Below are positions 39,432 through 47,843 of a stretch of DNA of 64,000 nucleotides, in pieces. Under the pieces are notes generated by a model. It searched no databases, was not told the DNA's origin, and saw only the letters and a program-made list of their open reading frames with translations. How positions within the stretch are numbered: position 1 is the stretch's first letter; each line of letters begins with the position of its first letter. The stretch comes from JAISGQ01 sp045604965 (lineage in GTDB: Bacteria > Bacillota > Clostridia > Oscillospirales > Acutalibacteraceae), in the NCBI GenBank assembly GCA_045604965.1, contig JAZUPB010000006.1, positions 22,722 through 86,721 of the forward strand, in the 5' to 3' direction. The position numbers and the translations under genes were made by a program.

Positions 39432-40409
39432 ATGAGACGATTCGGTGTTTTTATTTTGATTATTACTCTGTGCTTTTCTCTGTCTGCCTGCTCACACAAA
39501 GCAGATGTCAGGAAATATGAACGCACAGAGTTTGTTTTCGGCACAGTTGTTACACTTACTGTCTACGCAGAAAATGAAAGTTCCCTTGACGGTGCATTTA
39601 GATTGTGCAGAGAATACGAGAATATGTTAAGCAGCACAATCGAGGGCAGCGATGTATGGCGTATAAATCATGCAGGCGGCAAGGGCGTTTCGGTAAATAC
39701 CGAAACTGCTGAACTTATTTCACTTTCACTTAAATATTCAGAGCTTACAGACGGCGCTTTTGATATATCTATCGCCCCTATTTCAGCTCTCTGGGGTTTT
39801 TCTTCAGATTCACCGGCAGTTCCCGATGCGAAAACTGTCTCTTCACTTCTGCCCCTTGTTGATTATGCAAAAATTTCCGTCGACGGAAATACAGTCACAA
39901 TTCCTGACAGATGCTCCATCGAGCTCGGCGCTATCGCAAAGGGATATATATCTGACAGACTTTCTGATTATTTCAAAAGTTCAAATGTCCAAGCAGCGCT
40001 TATAAACCTAGGCGGCAATGTTGCTACTGTCGGCACAAAACCCGATGGCAGCCGCTGGCAGATTGGTATCCGCGACCCGAAGGGAGATTACTCCGAATAT
40101 ATCGGCACACTCTCCATAGGAGAAACCAGCGTTGTTACATCCGGTATTTACGAGCGGTGTTTTGAGGAAGACGGTGTTTTATATCATCACCTGCTGAGCA
40201 GTGATACAGGCTTCCCGGTAACCAATGGTATCGTATCGGTAACTATCATATGTCCAAGCGGTGCTGATGCCGATGCTCTTTCAACATCCCTTTATCTTAT
40301 GGGATTTGAAAAAGCCTATGATTTTGCCTGTGCTTCAGAGGATTTTGAGGCCGTGTTCATTCTCGAAAACGGCGATATTTTTAAAACAGATAATATTGAT
40401 TTCAATTGA
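39432..40409 (+). CDS. apbE: FAD:protein FMN transferase (ApbE), lipoprotein
   Basis: A 325-residue lipoprotein with lipobox LSACSH. ApbE attaches FMN covalently to threonines of redox proteins such as Rnf and Nqr subunits outside the cytoplasm. Conserved parts are FGTVVTLTVYA, the GVSVNTETAELISLSLKYS region, GAIAKGY, INLGGNVATVGTKPDG and the metal-binding TSGIYERCFEEDGVLYHHL segment. Start codon at 39432 or the GTG at 39423. No ApbE target gene is nearby. Confidence 0.9.
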   Translation: MRRFGVFILIITLCFSLSACSHKADVRKYERTEFVFGTVVTLTVYAENESSLDGAFRLCREYENMLSSTIEGSDVWRINHAGGKGVSVNTETAELISLSLKYSELTDGAFDISIAPISALWGFSSDSPAVPDAKTVSSLLPLVDYAKISVDGNTVTIPDRCSIELGAIAKGYISDRLSDYFKSSNVQAALINLGGNVATVGTKPDGSRWQIGIRDPKGDYSEYIGTLSIGETSVVTSGIYERCFEEDGVLYHHLLSSDTGFPVTNGIVSVTIICPSGADADALSTSLYLMGFEKAYDFACASEDFEAVFILENGDIFKTDNIDFN

Positions 40410-40426
40410 CAGTTTATATTCTGATA

Positions 40427-40462
40427 CAAAAAAACAGCGAACGGTTTTCACCGTTCGCTGTT
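40427..40462 (-). terminator. Terminator of the XRE regulator gene
   Basis: AACAGCGAACGGT and ACCGTTCGCTGTT with a 4-base loop; a seven-T tract follows on the minus strand. Confidence 0.8.
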
Positions 40463-40472
40463 AACATAATTT

Positions 40473-40721
40473 TCAGTCCAGATCAATAAGTGATTCAATC
40501 GGAGTATCAAGAGCCTTTGTAAATGCCACCAGTTCGATGTCTGTTATGCTCCTCTTCATCGTCTCTACCTTGGACAGTGTACAAGCTGTTATCTCAACTC
40601 CGTACCTTTTGAGATCCTTTACCAGATCGATCTGTGTCATACCTTTCTTTTCGCGTGTTTCCTTGATTTTCGGGCCAGCCATGTTGCGGCATTCTTCGCC
40701 CTGATTTTTACTTGTCTTCAT
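40473..40721 (-). CDS. XRE-family transcription regulator
   Basis: An 82-residue single-domain helix-turn-helix protein (REKKGMTQIDLVKDLKRYG, then ITACTLSKVETMKRSITDIEL). The C-terminus ends in PIESLIDLD. A possible inner start is Met14 (MAGPKIKET). It stands alone. Target unknown. Confidence 0.8.
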   Translation of the reverse strand: MKTSKNQGEECRNMAGPKIKETREKKGMTQIDLVKDLKRYGVEITACTLSKVETMKRSITDIELVAFTKALDTPIESLIDLD

Positions 40722-41027
40722 TTAATCATCCACCATTCATCGATTTAAAGAACGCGCAAACAGGATTGTTTCACCTTTTCCCACAAACCATAAACAACAA
40801 ACAATCCGTCATAACTGCGCACATCTTACGCAGATTTTATCACATATAAAAACTTATGTCAATAAGAAAAGTGTCTTTATTGTTCTCCCAAACTTAATAC
40901 GTGCTATTACATCTTCCTGCCTCGGCACATCTTTCGGAAATTTGTTTAATTGCATTGTATTCCCTTTGTTTATGTTGTATAATGTTTTCCAATAAATTCC
41001 CTATTTTGCTCAAAGAAGGTTGTATTT
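40722..41027. other. Gene-free stretch of 306 bases
   Basis: AT-rich intergenic DNA between the divergent XRE and pncB genes. It contains ACAGGATTGTTT and AACAATCC short inverted matches near 40760-40810 and the pncB promoter at 40955-40983. No coding frame of note and no riboswitch fold are recognised. Confidence 0.6.
40955..40983 (+). promoter_or_regulatory. Promoter of pncB
   Basis: TTGTAT at 40955-40960, 17-base spacer, TATAAT at 40978-40983, 45 bases upstream of the ATG. Confidence 0.65.
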
Positions 41028-42470
41028 ATGAAACAATATGTTGACAATTTAACTATGCTTACTGATTTCTATGAAATCACAATGGCTCACGGATATCTCA
41101 AATGCGGTATGGCAGACACCACCGCTTACTTTGATCTCTTCTTCAGAAAAGTACCGGATAACGGAGGTTATGCTATTATGGCAGGCCTCGATTCTATAAT
41201 CAGATATATTCAGGAGCTGCATTTCACTGACGATGATATTGAATATCTTCGCAGCCGCGGCTTCTGCGAAGAATTCCTCGATTATCTCCGCAATTTTGAA
41301 TTTCAGTGTGATGTGTGGGCTATTCCCGAAGGCACTCCTATTTTCCCCAACGAACCGATAGTCAAGGTTCGCGGACCTGTTATTCAGGCTCAATTCATTG
41401 AAACCGCGCTCCTTCTTTTTATCAACCATCAATGCCTTATAACCACAAAGGCAAACCGTATAACAAGAGCTGCAAAAGGCAGAGCTGTTATGGAATTCGG
41501 TTCTCGTCGTGCTCACGGAGCAAGTGCTGCCATTGACGGCGCACGCTGCGCATACATTGCAGGCTGTATCGGTACTGCCTGCACAATATCCGATGAGCTC
41601 TACGGTGTAAAGGCTCTCGGTACTATGGCTCATTCCTGGGTCCAGATGTTCCCAACCGAGCTTGACGCCTTCCGTGCCTATGCTAAAACATACCCCGACA
41701 ACTGTACTCTCCTTGTTGATACCTACAGCACTCTTAAATCAGGTATCCCCAATGCTATAAAAGCATTTAACGAAGAAATTCTTCCCAGAGGCTTCAGACC
41801 TAAGGGCATCAGAATCGACAGCGGCGATATCACCTATCTTACCACACGCGCAAGAAAAATGCTTGACGAGGCAGGTTTCCCCGACTGTCAGATATGTGTT
41901 TCAAACTCTCTTGACGAGTATCTTATAAAAGAGATGCTGGCACAGGAGGCTCCCGTTGACTCCTTCGGTGTCGGAGAACGTCTCATCACCGCTTCTTCCA
42001 CACCTGTTTTCGGCGCAGTATATAAGCTCGCCGCAGTGGAGCGCGACGGAGTCATCGAGCCTAAAGTCAAAATCAGCGACAATGTTGCCAAGATCACTAT
42101 CCCCGGCGACAAGCGTGTCTGGAGACTTTACGATAACGAAACAGGCAAGGCTATTGCCGACGTACTCACCTGTGCTGATGAGATCATTGACGATTCAAAA
42201 CCTTATGAAATCTTTGACAGTGAATTCACCTGGAAGCGCAAGCTTTGCGAAAACTTTACGGCAGTAGAGCTTCTAAGGCCTATTTTCAAAAAAGGCAAGC
42301 TTGTTTATACTTCCCCCACGCTCGAAGAAACTCGCAGTTACTGCGCTGAGCAGGTAAACACTCTCTGGAGTGAAGTAAAGCGTTTTGAAAATCCTCACGG
42401 TTATTATGTGGATCTTTCTCAGAATCTCTGGGATCTGCGTGCTTCAATGCTTGGCAAACCCAAGCACTGA
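41028..42470 (+). CDS. pncB: Nicotinate phosphoribosyltransferase
   Basis: A 480-residue enzyme of NAD salvage that joins nicotinate to PRPP with ATP hydrolysis. It has MLTDFYEITMAHGYL near residue 10, the catalytic-histidine region AHSWVQMFPTELDAF near 205, LLVDTYSTLKSG, GIRIDSGDI and VGERLITASSTPVFGAVYKL. Length fits the family. The next gene starts 14 bases after its stop, so the two may be co-transcribed. Confidence 0.94.
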   Translation: MKQYVDNLTMLTDFYEITMAHGYLKCGMADTTAYFDLFFRKVPDNGGYAIMAGLDSIIRYIQELHFTDDDIEYLRSRGFCEEFLDYLRNFEFQCDVWAIPEGTPIFPNEPIVKVRGPVIQAQFIETALLLFINHQCLITTKANRITRAAKGRAVMEFGSRRAHGASAAIDGARCAYIAGCIGTACTISDELYGVKALGTMAHSWVQMFPTELDAFRAYAKTYPDNCTLLVDTYSTLKSGIPNAIKAFNEEILPRGFRPKGIRIDSGDITYLTTRARKMLDEAGFPDCQICVSNSLDEYLIKEMLAQEAPVDSFGVGERLITASSTPVFGAVYKLAAVERDGVIEPKVKISDNVAKITIPGDKRVWRLYDNETGKAIADVLTCADEIIDDSKPYEIFDSEFTWKRKLCENFTAVELLRPIFKKGKLVYTSPTLEETRSYCAEQVNTLWSEVKRFENPHGYYVDLSQNLWDLRASMLGKPKH

Positions 42471-42484
42471 GGTCGGAGGATACT

Positions 42485-45130
42485 ATGAAAAACTGGTATA
42501 TTGAAAGTGCAGAGGATACTGTCTCTGCGTTTTCCTCGGACGCCGAAAGAGGGTTATGCAGCGAACAGGCACAACGTGCACTTTCATCATATGGTAAAAA
42601 CAAACTAAAAGAAAAAGAAAAGAAAACTATAGCACAGAGATTTGCCGCTCAGTTTAAAAATATTATGGTGGTCGTCCTTATTATTGCTGCCTTCATTGCT
42701 CTGGTAGTTGAGGTAGTCGAAGCTCACGGTAAACCTGTAAATTTTGCTGAACCTCTGATAATTTTCGCTATAGTGATCCTTAATGCCGTACTTGGAGTGG
42801 TTCAGGAGGTCAAAGCAGAAGCTTCTCTTGATGCTCTTTATAAAATGAACACTCCCCTGTCAAAGGTCAGGCGCGACGGCGAAATCAAGATTATACCTTC
42901 AGAGAATATCGTCCCCGGAGATATCGTCATGTTGGATGCAGGAGACATCATCCCTGCTGACGGACGGCTTCTCGTGTGTGCAGGGCTTAAATGCGACGAA
43001 AGTTCCCTTACCGGCGAAAGTATTCCTTCCGAAAAGAATGCAGCCGCTAAAATCGATGTAACTTGTCCTCTCAGCGACCGTGTCAATATGGTATTTTCCG
43101 GCTGCAGTGTTTTCTGCGGACATGCCGAATATGTTGTCACCGCTACAGGTATGCGCACCGAAATAGGCAGTATTGCAGGCATGCTGGCAAACAAAGACGA
43201 GGAACAATCTCCTCTGCAGAAGAGGCTTGCACAGCTTGGAAAAACACTCGGTCTGGCTTCGCTTATTCTATGCGGTGTGATTTTCATTATCGGCGCTCTT
43301 ATAACAAAGGACTGGCTGAATACATTCCTCGTTTCTTCAGCTCTCGCCATTGCCTTTATTCCTGAACGACTTCTTTCAACCGCGTCTCTTATTTCAGCTT
43401 GCGGCGTCAAAAGAATATATAAGTTAAACACTATTGTAAAAAACACTTCTGTTGTCGAAGCATTTGGTGACGCATCTGTTATTTGCACCGATAAAACAGG
43501 AGTGCTTACTCTTGATCAAATGCATTTAACCCGTATTTGGTCGTACGAGGACAATGCATTGCGCAATGCATACGATCTTGACCCAACCGCTGACAAGTCT
43601 TGCGTAAACCTTATTCAGCTCGCCGCTTTGTGCAGTGATGCAAAAGTCACCAACAACAAAAACGGCATTAATTCTGAATCGGGAGATCCTACAGATCTTG
43701 CATTTGTGCGTACTTTGATGAACCTCGGTCAAGAAAAATGCGAACTCGAGTCTGCGTATAAACGAATCTTTGAGCTGCCTTTTGATTCAGAGCGCAAGCT
43801 TATGACTACCGTTCATTCAACCGCGTCAGGAATCATATCAATTACAAAAGGATCACCTGAGGCTGTTCTTAAGAAATGCACAAACACCGATGTTGTTCGT
43901 ATAACATCGGTATTTGAATCAATGGCTCGCGATGGGCTTCGTGTCATCGCCATTGCCTGCAAAAAGCTTTTGAAAACAAAAACATCCTTCGGTTCTGAGC
44001 TTGAGGACAGTCTGACTTTTATCGGTCTTGCGGGAATATCTGATTCTCATAGAGATGATTCTGCTACAGCTGTCGCCGCATGCCGCAGCTGCGGCATACG
44101 CACCGTTATGATAACCGGTGATAATGCATTCACCGCTGCTGCCGAAGCAAGGAAACTCGGCATACTCAGTGACGGAGAAGAAGTAATAACAGGTCCAGAG
44201 CTTGCAAAAATCAACGATGCAGATCTTTGTACCTCTGTTCGAAAATACTCGGTATATGCTGCTGTCTCTCCATACGATAAGATTCGAATAATCAAAGCCT
44301 GGCAGAATGCCGGCGAACAGATCGTAATCACCGGCAGCACGGTAAGCGATGTTCCATCTCTTATATCTGCTGATGTTGGTTGCGCTATGGCTGTTTCCGG
44401 TACTGATGTAGCAAAAAAAGCAGCCGATGCGGTTGTATATGATAACAGTTTTTCTTCTCTTGTATCTGTTATAAAAGAGGGCCATCGCACTCTTTACAAT
44501 ATCAGAAAATCACTGCAATATCTTATTTCTTGTGCATTGAGTGAAGTTATATCTGTTTTTGGATGCATACTGATATTTAATGCTCCTCCTCTCGCAGCTA
44601 TGCATTTATTGCTTATAAATCTCATTGCAAACTCCTTACCTGTTATTGCCCTCGGTCTTGAACCTTCCTCATCTGAGTTCATCCGTCAAAAAGAACGAGG
44701 AGTAAGCGTCAATGTTCTTAACAACAATGAGATAATCAAAACTGGCATTTATGGATTTATTATCGGTTTGCTGAGCATTATTTCTTTTTCTGTTGGATAT
44801 ACTCTGAGCGGAAAGGACATTTCTGCCGCTTCCACTATGGCATTCGGTACACTTTTCCTTTCTCACCTTGCATATGTTATGACCCTGAGAACTGATGGAA
44901 CCGTCTTTTCGCCGAACATCAAATCAAATAAGGTGATGCTCTATGCCCAGGCTATTTCAGTTATTTTTTTCTTATTGACGATGCTTGTTCCCCCATTTAT
45001 GAATATAATCTCATTTGTTTCCCTTAGCGGTACTATGTGGATATGGATGATTGCTCTTGCTCTTGCAATCATTTTTATAAGTGAAGCAGTAAAACTCGGA
45101 GAAAGATTATATGACAAGCACACAGGGTAG
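42485..45130 (+). CDS. P2-type cation ATPase homologue with altered catalytic motifs
   Basis: An 881-residue protein with the full layout of Ca2+-type ATPases: N-terminal domain, M1-M2, actuator with TGES (176-179), M3-M4, phosphorylation and nucleotide domains, and six C-terminal helices. The phosphorylated aspartate remains (Asp336) but DKTGT is DKTGV. M4 PEGLP is PERLL (293-297), the hinge GDGxND is GSTVSD (617-622), and the M6 TDGLP is ANSLP (715-719). GDN and KGSPEAV are kept. The frame is intact. It may be a specialised or non-pumping pseudoenzyme. Confidence 0.85.
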   Translation: MKNWYIESAEDTVSAFSSDAERGLCSEQAQRALSSYGKNKLKEKEKKTIAQRFAAQFKNIMVVVLIIAAFIALVVEVVEAHGKPVNFAEPLIIFAIVILNAVLGVVQEVKAEASLDALYKMNTPLSKVRRDGEIKIIPSENIVPGDIVMLDAGDIIPADGRLLVCAGLKCDESSLTGESIPSEKNAAAKIDVTCPLSDRVNMVFSGCSVFCGHAEYVVTATGMRTEIGSIAGMLANKDEEQSPLQKRLAQLGKTLGLASLILCGVIFIIGALITKDWLNTFLVSSALAIAFIPERLLSTASLISACGVKRIYKLNTIVKNTSVVEAFGDASVICTDKTGVLTLDQMHLTRIWSYEDNALRNAYDLDPTADKSCVNLIQLAALCSDAKVTNNKNGINSESGDPTDLAFVRTLMNLGQEKCELESAYKRIFELPFDSERKLMTTVHSTASGIISITKGSPEAVLKKCTNTDVVRITSVFESMARDGLRVIAIACKKLLKTKTSFGSELEDSLTFIGLAGISDSHRDDSATAVAACRSCGIRTVMITGDNAFTAAAEARKLGILSDGEEVITGPELAKINDADLCTSVRKYSVYAAVSPYDKIRIIKAWQNAGEQIVITGSTVSDVPSLISADVGCAMAVSGTDVAKKAADAVVYDNSFSSLVSVIKEGHRTLYNIRKSLQYLISCALSEVISVFGCILIFNAPPLAAMHLLLINLIANSLPVIALGLEPSSSEFIRQKERGVSVNVLNNNEIIKTGIYGFIIGLLSIISFSVGYTLSGKDISAASTMAFGTLFLSHLAYVMTLRTDGTVFSPNIKSNKVMLYAQAISVIFFLLTMLVPPFMNIISFVSLSGTMWIWMIALALAIIFISEAVKLGERLYDKHTG

Positions 45131-45182
45131 GTAATATATTATTGATTATAAATCTTAACGGTTATCTTCTTCAGCAATACTG

Positions 45183-45224
45183 AAAAAAATAGCAGCCTCC
45201 TGCACGGATGCTGCTATTCTTTTG
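45183..45224. terminator. Terminator between the ATPase and Crp/Fnr genes
   Basis: AATAGCAGC pairs with GCTGCTATT; A- and T-rich tracts on both sides allow use in both directions. Confidence 0.7.
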
Positions 45225-45272
45225 CTTTATTTACTCTTCCTGCCCATAAATAATTCAAGATGTTCCTTTTTA

Positions 45273-45932
45273 TTACATCAAAGTAAACTGCTTCCTACTG
45301 CTTTCAATAATTCCTTCTTTTCTCAGTTTGCTTATTTCTGCAGACAGTCCGCTTCTGTCAACTTCCAGATAGTCCGCCAGTTCCTGTCTGTCAAAGGGGA
45401 TTTCAAAGCTGCTGTTCCCTGCCTTCTTTGCCTGAAACATCAGGTATGTCATAAGTTTTTCTCTTGTTGTGCGTTTTGATGTTATTTCTATCTTCTGATG
45501 GAACATAATATTCTTTGTGGCAAGATCTTTCATAAGATTGAAAATCAGCTGCTGATGAAAACCGCAGTTATTTGAACAGGTATGCAGAATATGACCGCAG
45601 TCAATAAGCATTACTTCGCAGGGCTCATTGGCAATTATATCAACCGGGATTGCCTGCAGCTCCGCACAGGCGAAGGATTCTCCGAATACATCAGATTCAT
45701 TGACATTGGATAATATAGTTCTGTTTCCGTAATAGTCCACCTGAATAATCTGTGCCGATCCTGAAAGCATAATGCCAATATATTTTGCAGGATATCCCTC
45801 TGCCAAAATGGTGTATTTCTTATCAAATGAAATTGTTTTAGCTCCCAGACACTGAAGCATCACTGTAAGTTTTTCGTCTTCTATAAGATTGAACAGCGAG
45901 CATTTTCGTAATGCATTGAAATATTTTTTCAT
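45273..45932 (-). CDS. Crp/Fnr-family transcription regulator
   Basis: A 219-residue regulator from the ATG at 45932 (GGAG site). The cyclic-nucleotide-binding fold (about 10-130) includes YPAKYIGIMLSGSAQI and SDVFGESFACAEL. The C-terminal helix-turn-helix is FDRQELADYLEVDRSGLSAEISKL. Cysteines are scattered rather than in an Fnr iron-sulfur pattern. It is divergent from a D-lactate dehydrogenase-like gene, a common target of such regulators in anaerobes. Confidence 0.9.
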   Translation of the reverse strand: MKKYFNALRKCSLFNLIEDEKLTVMLQCLGAKTISFDKKYTILAEGYPAKYIGIMLSGSAQIIQVDYYGNRTILSNVNESDVFGESFACAELQAIPVDIIANEPCEVMLIDCGHILHTCSNNCGFHQQLIFNLMKDLATKNIMFHQKIEITSKRTTREKLMTYLMFQAKKAGNSSFEIPFDRQELADYLEVDRSGLSAEISKLRKEGIIESSRKQFTLM

Positions 45933-46017
45933 TTTCTTCTCCGTTTGTTGAAAATTCAACAGATTTATTATTCGCATTATATTACAATACAACCAGAAAA
46001 ACAAGGAGGTTTATATT

Positions 46018-47052
46018 ATGAAGATAGCCTTTTTTGATACAAAACCCTATGACAGACCCTCTTTTGAAAAATACGGACAGCAGCACGGTATAAAGTTCAA
46101 ATTTTTTGAAACCAAGCTGAATGAAGATACTGTTGACCTTGCATACGGATATGACGGTGTATGCGCATTTGTAAATGATACGATAGATTCCGCTGTCATT
46201 GACCGTCTCAGTGAGATGAATGTCAGAATTCTTGCTCTGAGATGCGCAGGTTTCAACAATGTAGATATGAAACACGCTTTCGGTAAAATCCACGTGCTTC
46301 GCGTACCTGCATATTCGCCTTATGCAGTTGCAGAGCATACCATCGCACTCCTTCTCACATCCATCAGACGAATTCACAAAGCTTATATCCGCTCGAGAGA
46401 TTTTAATTTCAGTCTAGCAGGGCTTACAGGCTTTGATCTTCACGGCAAGACCGTCGGCGTTATCGGCACCGGTAAGATCGGTCGTGTTTTTGTTGATATC
46501 TGCCGAGGATTTGGAATGAAAGTTCTTGCATACGACAAATTCCCTGCACCGGGACTTGATAACGGCGATACTGTAAAATACGTTGAGCTCGATGAGCTTT
46601 TTGAAAAGAGCGACATCATTTCCCTCCACTGCCCTCTTACAGAAGAAACTCATCACATCATAAATGAGGCTGCACTCGAAAAATGCAAGCACGGTGTTGT
46701 TATACTCAACACCTCCAGAGGTGCTCTTGTCGATGCAGAGGCTCTGCTGGCAGGTATAAAGTCCCGTAAAGTCGGCGCCGCATGCCTTGACGTTTACGAA
46801 GAGGAAGCAGATCTGTTTTTTGAGGATAACTCCGGTCACATAATGGAAGATGATACTCTGGCAAGGCTTATTTCTATGCCTAATGTCATAGTCACTTCCC
46901 ACCAGGCTTTCCTCACGGAAGAAGCACTTGAAAACATCGCAGAAACCACTGTAAACAACATTGTACAGTTTGCCGAAACCAACCAGTGCCCCAATGAGCT
47001 TTGCTTCAAATGCGGCTGCGCTGAAGACTGCAAAGACGGAAAATGCTTTTAA
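46018..47052 (+). CDS. D-2-hydroxyacid dehydrogenase (D-lactate dehydrogenase-like)
   Basis: A 344-residue NAD-dependent enzyme. The Rossmann motif is GKTVGVIGTGKIGR (about 142-155), the catalytic arginine region is LNTSRGALVDAEAL, and His is in VIVTSHQAFLTEEAL. The N-terminal half and ALRCAGFNNVDM are typical of D-LDH, which reduces pyruvate to D-lactate in fermentation. The last residues are Cys-rich (CFKCGCAEDCKDGKCF), an unusual tail that may bind metal. A ferredoxin gene follows after 17 bases. Confidence 0.9.
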   Translation: MKIAFFDTKPYDRPSFEKYGQQHGIKFKFFETKLNEDTVDLAYGYDGVCAFVNDTIDSAVIDRLSEMNVRILALRCAGFNNVDMKHAFGKIHVLRVPAYSPYAVAEHTIALLLTSIRRIHKAYIRSRDFNFSLAGLTGFDLHGKTVGVIGTGKIGRVFVDICRGFGMKVLAYDKFPAPGLDNGDTVKYVELDELFEKSDIISLHCPLTEETHHIINEAALEKCKHGVVILNTSRGALVDAEALLAGIKSRKVGAACLDVYEEEADLFFEDNSGHIMEDDTLARLISMPNVIVTSHQAFLTEEALENIAETTVNNIVQFAETNQCPNELCFKCGCAEDCKDGKCF

Positions 47053-47069
47053 AAGCACAGGAGGATCTT

Positions 47070-47768
47070 ATGATAAGAAAGATAATTAAAATAGACGAGC
47101 AGAAATGCAATGGCTGCGGCGCCTGTGCCGCAGCCTGCCACGAAGGTGCAATAGAAATGATAAACGGTATTGCAAAACTCACACGCGAAGACTACTGTGA
47201 CGGACTTGGCGATTGTCTCCCGGCCTGTCCCACAAATGCAATATCATTCGAAGAACGTGAAGCCCCTGCATATGATGAAGCCGCTGTACTTAATTCGAGG
47301 CTGCACAAGGCAGCAAATGCAAAGCTCCCCTGCGGATGTCCCGGCACAAATTCCAAAATTATAAAGCGCGATATTACTGCACCTGCCAGACCATCCGCTG
47401 CAAGCAGTCAGCTTTCGCAGTGGCCCTGCCAGATAAAGCTTGTTCCCGTTAACGCTCCGTATTTTGACAATGCAAACCTTCTCATAGCAGCCGACTGCAC
47501 TGCCTTTGCATACGGAAATTTCCACAACGATTTCATACGCAATCATATAACACTCATAGGCTGTCCTAAGCTTGACGAGGGCGATTATGCCGAAAAGCTT
47601 ACCGAGATCATTGCACGTAATAACATCAAAAGCGTTAAGGTAGTACGTATGGAGGTCCCCTGCTGCGGCGGAATTGAAAATGCAATAAAACGTGCACTGC
47701 AGGCAAGCGGTAAATTTATCCCTTGGCAGGTTGTTACAATTTCTACGGACGGAAAAATTATTGATTAA
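47070..47768 (+). CDS. 4Fe-4S ferredoxin-domain protein
   Basis: A 232-residue protein from the ATG at 47070 (AGGAGGATC site). The N-terminus has two cluster motifs, CNGCGACAAACHEGAIE and the DYCDGLGDCLPACPTNAIS segment. The C-terminal half (about 110-232) includes WPCQIKLVPVNAPYF, LLIAADCTAFAYGNFHNDF, LIGCPKLDE and VPCCGGIENAIKRAL, the pattern of stand-alone iron-sulfur proteins that accompany hybrid cluster or D-LDH genes in clostridia. It probably transfers electrons in the dehydrogenase operon. Confidence 0.88.
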   Translation: MIRKIIKIDEQKCNGCGACAAACHEGAIEMINGIAKLTREDYCDGLGDCLPACPTNAISFEEREAPAYDEAAVLNSRLHKAANAKLPCGCPGTNSKIIKRDITAPARPSAASSQLSQWPCQIKLVPVNAPYFDNANLLIAADCTAFAYGNFHNDFIRNHITLIGCPKLDEGDYAEKLTEIIARNNIKSVKVVRMEVPCCGGIENAIKRALQASGKFIPWQVVTISTDGKIID

Positions 47769-47843
47769 AATTTATCAAAGGTATGGAAAAAGTATAGAAA
47801 CCGTGCTATAATTTGACGAAGTAAACATTCAGAGGTGTACAAT

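Noticed and set aside
40722..41027. NAD-related riboswitch before pncB
   Set aside because: No conserved aptamer sequence or convincing stem set was found by eye; only a promoter can be supported.
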